In this document: in pieces, positions 28,481-37,809 of the stretch
Layout: each line of letters starts with the position of its first letter
How positions within the stretch are numbered: position 1 is the stretch's first letter
From: CADEFQ01 sp050249415
GTDB taxonomy: Bacteria > Pseudomonadota > Gammaproteobacteria > Steroidobacterales > Steroidobacteraceae
Length of the DNA stretch: 64,000 nucleotides
Direction of reading: 5' to 3'
NCBI GenBank assembly: GCA_050249415.1
Contig: JBFWQO010000008.1
Location: 1-64,000 of the forward strand
Translations under genes and position numbers: made by a program
Notes under the pieces: generated by a model
The model's database searches: none
What the model was told of the DNA's origin: nothing
Seen by the model: only the letters and a program-made list of their open reading frames with translations

Positions 28481-30013
28481 TCAGAGCGGGATGTTGCCGT
28501 GCTTGCGCCACGGATTTTCCAGCTTCTTGCGCCCGAGCATGGCCAGCGAGCGGCAGATGCGCTTCCTCGTTTCGTGCGGCTGGATCACGTCGTCGATGAA
28601 GCCGCGCGCACCGGCGATGAACGGGTTGGCGAACTTGGCTTTGTACTCGGCTTCGCGCCGCGCCAGCTTGGCCGGATCGTTCTTCTCGTCGCGGAATATG
28701 ATCTCGACGGCGCCCTTGGGCCCCATCACCGCAATCTCGGCTGTCGGCCAGGCGAAATTCACGTCGCCGCGCAAATGCTTCGAGGACATGACATCGTAGG
28801 CTCCACCGTAGGCCTTGCGCGTGATCACGGTCACCTTCGGCACGGTGCACTCGGCATAGGCATAGAGCAGCTTGGCACCGTGCTTGATGATGCCGCCGTA
28901 TTCCTGGGCGGTGCCGGGCATGAAGCCGGGCACGTCGACGAAGGTGATGACGGGAATGTTGAACGCGTCGCAGAAGCGTACGAAACGCGCGCCCTTGATC
29001 GAGGAGCGGATGTCGAGGCAGCCGGCCAGCACCATCGGCTGGTTGGCGACGATGCCGACGGTGGCTCCCTCCATGCGCGCGAAGCCGACCACGATGTTCC
29101 TGGCATTGTCCGGCTGGATCTCGAAGAACTCGCCCTCATCGACGGTCTTCAGGATCAGCTCCTTGATGTCGTAGGGCAGGTTCGGATTGGCCGGCACCAG
29201 CGTGTCGAGTGAATAATCGATACGTTCGGCAGGATCGGCGGTGGGCCGCACCGGCGGCCTTTCGCGATTGTTGAGCGGCAGGTAACTGAAGAAGCGGCGC
29301 AGCATCAGCAGCGCCTCGACGTCGTTGTCGAAGGCGAGGTCGGCCACGCCCGAGCGGGTCGTGTGGCTCAACGCACCGCCCAGTTCCTCGGCAGTCACTT
29401 CCTCATGGGTCACGGTTCTGACGACGTCGGGGCCGGTGACGAACATGTAGGAACTGTCCTTGACCATGAAGATGAAGTCGGTCATGGCGGGGCTGTACAC
29501 CGCGCCGCCGGCGCAGGGGCCCATGATCATCGAGATCTGCGGGACCACGCCGGAGGCCAGGGCGTTCCTCTGGAACACGTCGGCATAACCCCCGAGCGAG
29601 GCAACGCCCTCCTGGATGCGCGCGCCGCCGGAGTCGTTCAGGCCGATTACCGGGGCACCGACCTGCATCGCCTTGTCCATCACTTTGCAGATCTTCTCGG
29701 CGTGGGTCTCCGACAGCGCGCCGCCGAATACCGTGAAGTCCTGCGAGAACACGAAAACCATGCGCCCGTTGATGGTGCCATAGCCGACTATCACGCCGTC
29801 GCCGGGAATCTGCTGCGCGGCCATGCCGAAGTCGACGCAGCGGTGTTCCTTGAACATGTCCCACTCTTCGAACGTCCCTTCGTCGAGCAGGATCTCGACG
29901 CGCTCGCGCGCGGTCAGCTTGCCCTTGCCGTGCTGCGCGTCGATGCGCTTCTGGCCGCCGCCAAGGTGGGCCCTGCCGCGCTTTTCGTCGAGTTGACGAA
30001 TGATGTCGTGCAT
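28481..30013 (-). CDS. pccB: Propionyl-CoA carboxylase beta (carboxyltransferase) subunit
   Basis: Transfers the carboxyl group from biotin to propionyl-CoA, feeding odd-chain, branched-chain or sterol side-chain carbon into the methylmalonyl pathway. The 510-residue protein has the two crotonase-like carboxyltransferase halves. Landmarks are DSGGARIQEGVASLGGYAD, IMGPCAGGAVYSPAMTDF, VDVPGFMPGTAQEYGGIIK and AYGGAYDVMSSKHLRGD. These match PccB more than MccB. GGAGAGAG just before the ATG at 30013 fixes the start; an upstream in-frame ATG lacks one. It is transcribed with pccA downstream. No methylmalonyl-CoA mutase or epimerase is in the window. Confidence 0.94.
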   Translation of the reverse strand: MHDIIRQLDEKRGRAHLGGGQKRIDAQHGKGKLTARERVEILLDEGTFEEWDMFKEHRCVDFGMAAQQIPGDGVIVGYGTINGRMVFVFSQDFTVFGGALSETHAEKICKVMDKAMQVGAPVIGLNDSGGARIQEGVASLGGYADVFQRNALASGVVPQISMIMGPCAGGAVYSPAMTDFIFMVKDSSYMFVTGPDVVRTVTHEEVTAEELGGALSHTTRSGVADLAFDNDVEALLMLRRFFSYLPLNNRERPPVRPTADPAERIDYSLDTLVPANPNLPYDIKELILKTVDEGEFFEIQPDNARNIVVGFARMEGATVGIVANQPMVLAGCLDIRSSIKGARFVRFCDAFNIPVITFVDVPGFMPGTAQEYGGIIKHGAKLLYAYAECTVPKVTVITRKAYGGAYDVMSSKHLRGDVNFAWPTAEIAVMGPKGAVEIIFRDEKNDPAKLARREAEYKAKFANPFIAGARGFIDDVIQPHETRKRICRSLAMLGRKKLENPWRKHGNIPL

Positions 30014-30459
30014 CGCTCTCTCCGGTAATCCCATGAGCCTCGAAAATCTTCGGTCCCGCACCCTGTTTCCGGGTGATTGAGCGGGCGCACGACCACCACC
30101 GCCAGCCCTGGTGTCACCAGGCATCGAGACGGCAGGAGCACGACCGTGGACGTGATCGAGTGTATTGCCGCATTCGGCGGGTGGGAAGGACCGGGAGGGT
30201 CCGGCGCGCGCGCATGCGGGGATCTGTGCTCCTTGCGGTAGGTGAGCCAGACGCCGGGCAGCAGCAGTACGAGCGCGACGACCAGCCAGAGCGTTTGCAT
30301 CCACGGTCCACGGCAGCCGCTCGCTGACCCACAGGTGGCAGCGTGGCGCGCAGCACCTGCGGCGACGAACACCCCGATGGCCGCTTGATTTCCGACGGCG
30401 ACCCGTCGACATTCTGCGCCTTGCCGGCCATCCACCGGCTGAGCCAATGGAGACGGAAA
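30014..30459. other. Divergent intergenic region between pccB and an MDR oxidoreductase
   Basis: About 450 bp holding the divergent promoters. One minus-strand frame starts at 30300 with a good hydrophobic segment (MQTLWLVVALVLLLPGVWL), but it runs on without a stop into the pccB coding region and has no visible Shine-Dalgarno. It is judged doubtful. No RNA or repeat was recognised. Confidence 0.5.
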
Positions 30460-31476
30460 ATGCCCGCCAACAAGCAGCAGCTGCTGGACAACCGCCCCGA
30501 GGGCGAAGCCGTGGCCGGCAACTTCAGGCTGGTCACCACGGTCACCCCCGAGCTCGCGGCCGGCCAGGTGCTGGTGCGCCACCACTACCTGAGCCTCGAC
30601 CCGTACATGCGCGGGCGCATGAACGATTCGAAGAACTATGCCCAGCCGCAAGCGCTTGGCCAGGTGATGCAGGGTGGCACGGCAGGGGAGATTGTCGAAA
30701 GCAGGAACCCGAGGTTCGCCGTCGGCGACAAGGTCGTGGGCCTCGGCGGCTGGCAGGAATACAGCGTGGTCGATGCCGCGCAGCCCGGCGTACTGCGCAA
30801 GGTGGACACGACTCAGGTGCCGCTCTCGTACTACCTGGGCGCGGTGGGGATGCCCGGCGTCACCGCGTGGTATGGCCTCGTGAAGATCATCGCGCCGAAG
30901 GAGGGCGAGACGTTGACCATTTCCGCAGCCACTGGCGCGGTGGGCAGCGCCTTCGGTGCGCTCGCCAAGGCGCGCGGCTGCCGGGTCGTCGGCATCGCGG
31001 GCGGGCCCGACAAATGCAGGTACGCCGTGGACGAACTCGGCTTCGACGCCTGCATCGACTACCGCCAGCACCCCGACGCCAGGAGCCTGGGCGGGGCGTT
31101 GAAGGATGCCTGCCCCAAGGGCATCGACGGCCACTTCGAGAATGTCGGCGGTTACATCCTCGACGCGGTGCTGCTGCGCGCCAACGCCTTCGCCCGCGTC
31201 GCCCTGTGCGGCATGATCGCGGGCTACGACGGGCAGCCGCTGCCGATGGCACATCCATCGCTGATCCTCGTCAACCGAATGAAGATCGAAGGCTTCATCA
31301 TCAGCGAACACATGGAAGTCTGGCCCGAGGCGCTGAAGGAGCTCGGCACCCTGGTGGCCACGGGCAAGCTTCGTCCGCGCGAGTCGATCGCGCAGGGCAT
31401 CGAGTCGGCGCCTGCGGCTTTCCTGGGATTGCTCAAGGGCAGGAACTTCGGCAAGCAACTGGTGAAGTTGATCTGA
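30460..31476 (+). CDS. NADP-dependent MDR oxidoreductase (CurA/leukotriene-B4-dehydrogenase-like)
   Basis: A zinc-free medium-chain reductase that reduces double bonds of 2-alkenals/enones using NADPH. The 338-residue protein begins with the family N-terminus (NRPEGEAV, then HYLSLDPYMRGRMND). The Rossmann motif ISAATGAVGSAFGALAKARG lies at about 152-171, with the NADP-selective loop GIAGGPDKCR, and it ends SAPAAFLGLLKGRNFGKQLV. All are typical for CurA/YncB-like enzymes. It is divergent from pccB. A start 12 bp upstream in a different frame was discarded. Confidence 0.93.
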   Translation: MPANKQQLLDNRPEGEAVAGNFRLVTTVTPELAAGQVLVRHHYLSLDPYMRGRMNDSKNYAQPQALGQVMQGGTAGEIVESRNPRFAVGDKVVGLGGWQEYSVVDAAQPGVLRKVDTTQVPLSYYLGAVGMPGVTAWYGLVKIIAPKEGETLTISAATGAVGSAFGALAKARGCRVVGIAGGPDKCRYAVDELGFDACIDYRQHPDARSLGGALKDACPKGIDGHFENVGGYILDAVLLRANAFARVALCGMIAGYDGQPLPMAHPSLILVNRMKIEGFIISEHMEVWPEALKELGTLVATGKLRPRESIAQGIESAPAAFLGLLKGRNFGKQLVKLI

Positions 31477-31582
31477 GTTCGTCCGGCACACCATCCGCAG
31501 ACGGATCGAGGTGTTCATCAAGCTCCGCACGGCGCGGGCAGCCACACCCGAATCGCCCCGCCTCGGTTAAGCTACCGTCGCC

Positions 31583-31681
31583 ATGAAAGCGATCAAGACA
31601 TACCCGACGCGGGTGGAAGCGGACCTCGCGAGGATCGCGCTCGACGCCGACGCCGCGCACCGGGTCCCGCTCCCGGGTTAG
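31583..31681 (+). pseudogene. Truncated DUF2007 (putative signal-transducing) protein
   Basis: A 32-residue frame begins MKAIKTYPTRVEADLARIAL and ends 12 residues later at a TAG (31679-31681). The beginning is the exact style of DUF2007 proteins ('xYxxRVEAELAKxxLD'), which are normally 65-80 residues long. The second beta-strand and the glycine-rich turn are missing. It is a shortened relic between the MDR oxidoreductase and the M20 peptidase. Confidence 0.5.
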
Positions 31682-31714
31682 CATCCCGGCTTTGCCGCAG
31701 TGGGGTGACCTGTC

Positions 31715-33001
31715 GTGCCAAATCATGTGTTCCGCCTCATCGGAGGCGCGGTCGTCGCGTTCATCGGCAGTGTCGCCGTCGCGCAGGCGGCACTCGACCC
31801 AACCGAAATCGCGATCGCGCGGCAAGTCGCCGCGGGCCAGCCTGCCGCCGAGGCGCTGCTCGCCCGCGCAGTCGACATCGAGAGCCCGACCGAGAACCTC
31901 GCCGGCGTGCGTGCGGTCGGCGCGGTCTTCGCCGATGAATTGCGGGCCATCGGATTTCGCACCCGCTGGGTCGAGCTGCCGCCCGGCATGAAGCGGGCCG
32001 GCCACCTCGTCGCCGAAATCGACGGCACGCGCGGCAAGCGTCTGTTGCTGCTCGGCCATCTCGACACGGTGCTCGCCGGCGAGCGGTTCCGGCGCGAAGG
32101 CGACCGCGCCTATGGCACGGGCGCGAGTGACATGAAGGGCGGCATCGTCGTGATGGTGCAGGCGCTGAAAGCGCTCCACGCGGCCGGTGCGCTCGCGGAC
32201 CGCCGCATCACTGTGATGCTCACCGGCGACGAGGAGGATGCCGGCCTGCCGTTCGCCGTGTCACGCGCGGCGATGCTCGAGCTCGCAGGGCAGAGCGATG
32301 CGGCGCTCAGCTTCGAGACGTCGATCGACGGCACGGCGACCATCGGCCGCCGGGGGTTCAGCAGCTGGACGCTCGAGACGACCGGCGAGACGGGACACTC
32401 GAGCGGCATCTTCGGGGAGGGGAGCGGCAGCGGTGCGGTCTACGAGGCGGCGCGCATCCTTGCGGCCTTTCAGGCTGAATTCCGCGCGGAGAAGTACCTG
32501 ACCCTGAACCCGAGCGTGATCGTCGGTGGTACGAAGGCAGCACTCGACGACTATCGCGGCACGGCGGAGGGCAAGACCAATGTCATCGCGCCGGTCGCGT
32601 TCGCGCGCGGCGACCTGCGCTACATCAGCCTCGAGCAGGAGCGCAGTGCGAAGGCGCGCATGCAGGCGATCGTCGCGCAGCACCTGCCGCGAACGGGGGC
32701 GACACTGCGCTTCGATGAAGGAGCCTATCCGCCCATGACACCGACGCCGGGCAACGAGGAGTTGTTGGAGGTGCTCGATGGCGCGAGCCGCGACCTCGGC
32801 CTCGGACCGGTCGTGGCGTTCGATCCCGCCCGGCGCGGCGCGGGAGACATCGGCTTCATCGCGCACCTGCTGCCGTGCCTCGACGGCCTCGGCAGCGGTG
32901 GCGGTGACAATTCCCATGCGCCGGGCGAGTACACGGGGCTCGATACATTGACGCCCATGGCCCGGCGCGCTGCACTGTTGATCCACCGCTTGACGCGGTA
33001 G
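31715..33001 (+). CDS. M20-family metallopeptidase, exported
   Basis: A di-zinc carboxypeptidase/aminoacylase of the M20 (CPG2/ArgE/DapE) family. The 428-residue protein starts at a GTG with a signal peptide (IGGAVVAFIGSVAVAQA). Metal ligands are visible: His in LLGHLDTVL, Asp in GTGASDMKGG, the catalytic-metal pair Glu-Glu in TGDEEDAG, Asp/Glu in SFETSIDG and His near the end in DNSHAPGEY. The lid/dimerisation domain covers about 195-310. It is periplasmic by prediction; glutamate carboxypeptidase-like activity is likely but the substrate is not defined. It converges on the wHTH-TPR gene with 7 bp between stops. Confidence 0.93.
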   Translation: MPNHVFRLIGGAVVAFIGSVAVAQAALDPTEIAIARQVAAGQPAAEALLARAVDIESPTENLAGVRAVGAVFADELRAIGFRTRWVELPPGMKRAGHLVAEIDGTRGKRLLLLGHLDTVLAGERFRREGDRAYGTGASDMKGGIVVMVQALKALHAAGALADRRITVMLTGDEEDAGLPFAVSRAAMLELAGQSDAALSFETSIDGTATIGRRGFSSWTLETTGETGHSSGIFGEGSGSGAVYEAARILAAFQAEFRAEKYLTLNPSVIVGGTKAALDDYRGTAEGKTNVIAPVAFARGDLRYISLEQERSAKARMQAIVAQHLPRTGATLRFDEGAYPPMTPTPGNEELLEVLDGASRDLGLGPVVAFDPARRGAGDIGFIAHLLPCLDGLGSGGGDNSHAPGEYTGLDTLTPMARRAALLIHRLTR

Positions 33002-33008
33002 CGGCTGC

Positions 33009-34859
33009 TCAGCCCGGTCGTAAAATCAGTGCGGACCAGCGCGGATCGCCGTGCAGCGGCTGCAGCAGGCGGGATGTCGCCACTTCCTCCAGGAAATACT
33101 GGAGATTATGGGCATCGGACGCTTGCCCGCTGTCGAGCACGGTCCTGTGCCGCTGCAGCACCGCGAAGGCGTCATCGTTCATGCCGCGAAATGCATAGGC
33201 CTCCGCCAGCCGCACGAAGCCGTGGTAATCCACGGGCTCGTCGCGGAGTCGCGTGAGCGCCGCATCCGCCTCGGCTCGCCGACCGGGTGCGTCGTACTGC
33301 AGCGCGAGCCCGAAATCCCGGTATTCGCCTTCCGGCAGGTGCACGATCTGTTTCGCGGCATCGTCGTAGCGCTTCATCAGCGTAAGCACGCGTACGAGCC
33401 CGGCCGTTGGCTCCGGCCCGGCCGCCGGATTCAACTCGACAAGCTTGTCGTATTGCGCGCGGGACTCTTCGAGGTGGCCTGCCTCGAGCAGGTACACCGC
33501 ATAGTTCTGGCGATAGACGGATGACAGCGGATCCTGCGCGACGATCCGGCCCCAGAGGTGCAGTGCGCGAGCGCGGTCGCCGACCGCCCGGGACTGGGTC
33601 GCAGCCATGGCGAGGACCAGCGGATCGTCGGGGTCGAGCGCGAGCGCCCGCTCGAAGTGCCGTATGGCTTCGGCGGGCCGTCGATTGAGCCACAGGTACT
33701 GCGCAAGCCGCACGTGGGCAACCGCGAGATCCGGGTCGAGCTCGACCGCCCTGCGTGCCGCTGCTCCCTGCCGCGCCGACCACTCTGCGTCGAATCCTTC
33801 GATGCCATAGGCGAGCAGACGGCACGCGCCGGCGAGCGCTGCCCAGGCGCGCGCGAACTTGGGGTCCTGCCGGATGGCATCCTCGAAGTATCCGACAGAG
33901 CGCTCGACGTCGCCCTCGAGTCGGCGGTTGTACAGGAACTGCCCCTGCAGATAGTTCTGGTAGGCGTCGATATCGGTCGGCGCCCGGGCCTGCGCGCCGT
34001 GCTCGCCCAGCGCCGCATTCAGTGCCGCGGCCACCGAGCCGGCCACTTCGTCCTGGATTGCGAACAGGTCGCCGAGGCCGCGATCGTAGGTCTGCGACCA
34101 GAGGTGCGAGTTGGTTGCCGCATCGATGAGCTGTGCCGTGACCCGGATGCGGTTACCTGCCTTGCGGACACTGCCTTCGAGCAGATACTGGACGCCGAGC
34201 CGCGCCGCGATCTGCGGCACGTCGAGCGATGTGTCGCGAAACGAGAACGACGACGTGCGCGCGATCACGCGCAGGTTCGCGCTCTGCGAGAGCTGGTTCA
34301 GGATCTCCTCGGTGATGCCGTCGGAAAAGAAGCGCTGGTCTTTCGCCGCGCTCATGTCGACGAACGGCAACACCGCGATGGATCGCACGGCGCTCGCGTC
34401 GCGATCCTTCGGCCCGAGCCAGGGCAGCGCTGTCGCTGCGGCGGCTATCACCGCCGCCGCGGCAACGAGCCACCGGGTGCATTTGCGGCCCGTGCCGCGG
34501 GGCTCGTCGGCGGGCGACGCGGCCGTGACTTCGGCATCGAGGCGGTAGCCGCGCTTGGGAAGCGTCTGGAACATGGTTTTGTAGCGCTCGTTACCGCCCG
34601 CCTGCGCGAGCTGGCGGCGAAGCTCGTAGACACAGCGGGTCAGCGCGTCCTCGGTGACGACCGTGTCGGGCCACAGCCTGGACAGGAGCTCGTCGCGCGA
34701 CAGGACCCGACCGGCAGAGGCAGCGAGCTCGAGAAGGACTCCCATGACCTTCGGGTCGAGGATCACGGTGCCGCCCGGGCCGGACACTTTACCGGCGCGA
34801 GGGTCTATCGCGAGATCCCCGATGCGAAACCCGCCTTCCAGTGCCGTGTGGCTCTGCAC
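33009..34859 (-). CDS. Membrane-anchored OmpR-type wHTH regulator with TolB-like and TPR domains
   Basis: The 616-residue protein begins with an OmpR/CadC-type DNA-binding domain (residues 8-108; LDPKVMGVLLELAASAGRVL, then DALTRCVYELRRQL and TLPKRGYRL). A single helix at about 127-147 (WLVAAAAVIAAAATALPWL) follows. Next come a TolB N-terminal-like segment, SIAVLPFVDMSAAKDQRFFS, through GSVRKAGNRIRVTAQLIDA (about 155-275), and multiple TPR repeats to the C-terminus. It is a ToxR/CadC-like one-component sensor, with DNA binding inside and propeller/TPR parts in the periplasm. It is divergently transcribed from a beta-propeller gene, which is a plausible target. Confidence 0.92.
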   Translation of the reverse strand: MQSHTALEGGFRIGDLAIDPRAGKVSGPGGTVILDPKVMGVLLELAASAGRVLSRDELLSRLWPDTVVTEDALTRCVYELRRQLAQAGGNERYKTMFQTLPKRGYRLDAEVTAASPADEPRGTGRKCTRWLVAAAAVIAAAATALPWLGPKDRDASAVRSIAVLPFVDMSAAKDQRFFSDGITEEILNQLSQSANLRVIARTSSFSFRDTSLDVPQIAARLGVQYLLEGSVRKAGNRIRVTAQLIDAATNSHLWSQTYDRGLGDLFAIQDEVAGSVAAALNAALGEHGAQARAPTDIDAYQNYLQGQFLYNRRLEGDVERSVGYFEDAIRQDPKFARAWAALAGACRLLAYGIEGFDAEWSARQGAAARRAVELDPDLAVAHVRLAQYLWLNRRPAEAIRHFERALALDPDDPLVLAMAATQSRAVGDRARALHLWGRIVAQDPLSSVYRQNYAVYLLEAGHLEESRAQYDKLVELNPAAGPEPTAGLVRVLTLMKRYDDAAKQIVHLPEGEYRDFGLALQYDAPGRRAEADAALTRLRDEPVDYHGFVRLAEAYAFRGMNDDAFAVLQRHRTVLDSGQASDAHNLQYFLEEVATSRLLQPLHGDPRWSALILRPG

Positions 34860-34990
34860 TTCTTTCGTTGCTGGCGGCCCCGCGAGGCCGATATCGGCAC
34901 GATATCAGGGTTTGATCAGGAGCCGCGGGCATTGGAGGGGGCAGCATCCGGCAGTCAGCCATCGTCAACCCGCATCTCGTGGAGAGTGTC

Positions 34991-35932
34991 ATGCAAAACT
35001 GGAAGTCTGCATTCTGTTCAATCGTCGTCGCCGCGGCGCTGCCGTCCACGGTCCTTGCATGGTATCCGAGCCACTGGTCGCCGAGCCACGAGTCCTGGGG
35101 TGTCGCAGTGCCGGTCACCGAGGTCAACAGTACGGCCGGCGATGGCTGCCCGATCGAGTCTCGGGACGGCCTCAGCCTGTACGTCGCCTCGGGGCGGCTG
35201 GGAACGCTGGGCGGCAATGATATCTGGGCGGCCGATCGCGCCAGCAAGGACGATGCCTTTGGCGAACCTCAGAACCTCGGGGCACCGGTCAACAGCGTGG
35301 CCAACGATTTCTGCCCCACGCCGATTTATGGGAGCTGGCTGATGTTTGTCTCCGATCGCGCGGGCGCGGGTACCTGCAATGCCGGGCCGGGGCTCGGCGA
35401 CATCTACATGATTCGACGCAATGCCGCCTTCGGCTGGGGCGAGCCGATTCATCTCGGCTGCATGGAAACCGGCACCGGGCCGAGCACGAACGGCGCCGAG
35501 TTCAGCCCGTCGCTGGTGGACACACATGAGGGGACGTTCCTGTACTTCTCGAGCACCGTGGGCGGGAACCATGATATCTACCGCAGCAAGCGCCAGCGCG
35601 ACGGCAGCTTCGGCCCGCCGGAGCCGGTCCTGGAGCTGAACACGGAGTACGACGATCGTATGCCCAACGTCAGCCGGGACGGCCTCGAGATCGTCTTCAG
35701 CTCGACCCGGCCGACGGACGCGAACGGCAACGCGGCCTTCGGCAGCTTCGATGTCTACGTGGCCACCCGCGAGAATACGAGGAAGCCGTTCTCCGCGCCC
35801 GTCAACCTCGGCCCCAATGTGAACACCGCCGGTAGCGAGACCCGGTCCACGATCTCGTGGGATCTCGAGCGGCTGTACTTCGGCCGCAACGGCGACATCT
35901 ATTCGAGCTCCCGGCCGCGCCCGCGCAGGTAG
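34991..35932 (+). CDS. Exported WD40-like/PD40 beta-propeller protein
   Basis: The 313-residue protein has a signal peptide (AFCSIVVAAALPSTVLA) and repeated PD40-type blades. The repeats share a 'DGLxLYVASxR...GGNDIWAADR' pattern: SRDGLSLYVASGRLGTLGG, then EGTFLYFSSTVGGNHDIY and SRDGLEIVFSSTRPTDANG. It probably forms an open propeller that binds peptides or carbohydrate in the periplasm, like TolB or OmpA-associated PD40 proteins. The ATG at 34991 is chosen because the signal peptide starts there. It is divergent from the wHTH-TolB-TPR regulator with 131 bp between starts. Confidence 0.85.
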   Translation: MQNWKSAFCSIVVAAALPSTVLAWYPSHWSPSHESWGVAVPVTEVNSTAGDGCPIESRDGLSLYVASGRLGTLGGNDIWAADRASKDDAFGEPQNLGAPVNSVANDFCPTPIYGSWLMFVSDRAGAGTCNAGPGLGDIYMIRRNAAFGWGEPIHLGCMETGTGPSTNGAEFSPSLVDTHEGTFLYFSSTVGGNHDIYRSKRQRDGSFGPPEPVLELNTEYDDRMPNVSRDGLEIVFSSTRPTDANGNAAFGSFDVYVATRENTRKPFSAPVNLGPNVNTAGSETRSTISWDLERLYFGRNGDIYSSSRPRPRR

Positions 35933-35991
35933 GTGAACTCGCAGAGACCTGTGCGCGCATCGGCTGCGGCCATGCGCGCATCGGCCTCGCG

Positions 35992-37500
35992 CTACTCGAA
36001 CAGGTTCAGGATGCTCTGGTACTTTTCGATGTACCAGCGATTCTCGTTGTTGTAGCGCGGGATCGTCACGGGGCGCACGTCACCCGTTCCGCTGTCCTGC
36101 CAGACGCAAGGGCAGGGCACGGGTTTCCCCGTCGGTTGTTCTCCGGGCCGCCGCAGTTCCCCGAGCCCGACCTTCATCCTGCCGAGCGCGCGATCCAGCT
36201 TCGCGACATTGCGCGGCCCGCCGTTGTATGCCGCAACGGGGAAGATGCCGAGCACCGCCGGGTTGTCACGGTACGCGAGGCGGATATCCCTTCGCATCTG
36301 CGCCAGCTCGATGTCGAGCAGGCATATCGCCGCCTTCATGGCGTTGCGCAGATTCGTGGCACCACGCTCGAAGTTCGGGTCGAGTCCCGCGCCGTGGCAA
36401 CGCCTCACCACGAGCGCGTAGGTGCCGTTGCCTCGCCGGTTGGTGAACTGCATCGGCCCGAGCGCGGAAGCGACCGAGACGCTGTAGCGATAGGCTTGCC
36501 GGCGCTCGAGACCGTACTGGTTCAGCACCCGGTCGAAGGCCGCGGCTCCGCTCCTGCGAAAGTCGAAATCGTCCGTCTGCTCGATGACCGCGAGGGTCGT
36601 GATGACCTCGACCGGTATCACGTCCGCAAGATACTCGCCCGGGAATGCCCGGCTCGCCACCTGCGCGGTGCGCAGTTCATCGGCGGCCTTGCGCGCTTCC
36701 GACAGGAGGAATTCCCGTCCACCGCTGACGAAGCCCGGATCGAACGTGTCGTCGGTGTACGGCAGGTAGATGATGGGCCTCGCCGTCCCGGCGACCGCGC
36801 GCCATCGTCTTTTCCGCACCAGCGCATTGTCGAACACCGGGAATTTCCTGCCGTAGACCTTGAGCGGTTCACCGCCCCGGGAGAAGGCGACCATGAGCCG
36901 CTCGGCGCCGCTTCCATTCACGTGCCGCGCTTCTATGTCCGGGGTGCGCACGACGACGCGCAGGGGCTTGCGTCCGGGCCGCCACCTGACCGGCGGGCGC
37001 GGAATCTCGATGTGCGCGACGAGCCATTCCTGCTTTGCCTCGCTCCACAGCGCAAAGGCGACGGGGCGTCCGCGCAGGGTCTCGCGCTTGCCCTTGCCCG
37101 TGAACACATACCCGAGTTCGACTTCGCGCAGCAGCGCCTGCGCTTCGGCCACGTGGTCGTGGATGATCTCGTGGCGGGCGCGGAACAGCCCCTTGACGAG
37201 CACTTCGGGCAGCGCATCGGCGCCGGTGTCTTCGGGTTCTGGTTGCAGGACGGACAACGGAATTTCCGCTTCCCTCCCGGCGTCCCCGGCCGCAGGCGCC
37301 CGGTCGACGATGGGCTCGTCCATCGGGAGAGGCTCGTCCATGAGCACGGGCGGCCCGGCATCCACGGCGGGGTCGCTCGCCGTTGCGCAGCCCGCGAGGA
37401 ACAGCGCAGCGAGGATGGCCAGTGCGCCGACGATTGCGCGCACGCTCAACCGCGCAACCCGTGGCCCCGCGCAAACACGATCGCCTGTGCCCGTGACCAT
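35992..37500 (-). CDS. Lytic-transglycosylase-like lipoprotein
   Basis: The 502-residue protein carries a lipoprotein signal with lipobox LAGC (acylated Cys at residue 38). A Pro/Asp/Glu-rich linker follows. The C-terminal region has features of an SLT lysozyme-like fold: EVITTLAVIEQTDDFDF with the likely catalytic Glu, then SVASALGPMQFT and VLGIFPVAAYNGGPRNVAKL, which match the transglycosylase consensus 'ALGxMQxxP...AYNxGxxxV'. It probably cleaves peptidoglycan at the outer-membrane face. A distinctive middle domain (about 110-260) is not recognised. It is transcribed away from the PD40 gene and lies 12 bp after the MoaD-like gene on the same strand. Confidence 0.8.
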   Translation of the reverse strand: MVTGTGDRVCAGPRVARLSVRAIVGALAILAALFLAGCATASDPAVDAGPPVLMDEPLPMDEPIVDRAPAAGDAGREAEIPLSVLQPEPEDTGADALPEVLVKGLFRARHEIIHDHVAEAQALLREVELGYVFTGKGKRETLRGRPVAFALWSEAKQEWLVAHIEIPRPPVRWRPGRKPLRVVVRTPDIEARHVNGSGAERLMVAFSRGGEPLKVYGRKFPVFDNALVRKRRWRAVAGTARPIIYLPYTDDTFDPGFVSGGREFLLSEARKAADELRTAQVASRAFPGEYLADVIPVEVITTLAVIEQTDDFDFRRSGAAAFDRVLNQYGLERRQAYRYSVSVASALGPMQFTNRRGNGTYALVVRRCHGAGLDPNFERGATNLRNAMKAAICLLDIELAQMRRDIRLAYRDNPAVLGIFPVAAYNGGPRNVAKLDRALGRMKVGLGELRRPGEQPTGKPVPCPCVWQDSGTGDVRPVTIPRYNNENRWYIEKYQSILNLFE

Positions 37501-37512
37501 ACGCCGGGATTG

Positions 37513-37809
37513 CTACCCGCCCGCGATTGCGCCGACGATCAGGAACGGCTCCGCGCCGGTCGCAATAGCCTGCGGCAGCGGCGCATCGGGCGGCTTGTGC
37601 GTGACGTCCGTCGCGCACACGAAGAAGCGCACGAGCTTCCTGCGCTGCTGTGTCGCGTGGTCGCGCACCGTGCCGCGCAGCATCGGATAGCGCGCCTCGA
37701 GCGCATCGAGGATCGAGCGCTGCGTGATCGCCCCGTCGACGACGAGAGTCACCTCGCCGGTGACGCGCGCCAGTGTCTGCAGGTGCTGCGGCAGGACGAC
37801 GCGGATCAT
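37513..37809 (-). CDS. MoaD/ThiS-like small sulfur-carrier or ubiquitin-like protein
   Basis: The 98-residue protein has a beta-grasp sequence pattern (LPQHLQTLARVTGEVTLVVD, then SILDALEARYPML) and ends exactly in Gly-Gly (GAIAGG). That C-terminus is adenylated and thiocarboxylated or conjugated in MoaD, ThiS, SAMP and ubiquitin-like proteins, and here it needs no processing. Its start overlaps the stop of the upstream BNR-propeller gene (ATGA, 37806-37809), and a ThiF-type E1 lies just beyond it. No moaE, thiG or molybdopterin genes are near, so a molybdopterin role is not supported by context. The family assignment is good; the pathway is unknown. Confidence 0.85.
   Translation of the reverse strand: MIRVVLPQHLQTLARVTGEVTLVVDGAITQRSILDALEARYPMLRGTVRDHATQQRRKLVRFFVCATDVTHKPPDAPLPQAIATGAEPFLIVGAIAGG

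Noticed and set aside
29914..30300. Small minus-strand frame beginning MQTLWLVVALVLLLPG
   Set aside because: Attractive hydrophobic start, but no Shine-Dalgarno, no stop before it runs into pccB in another frame, and no family match.
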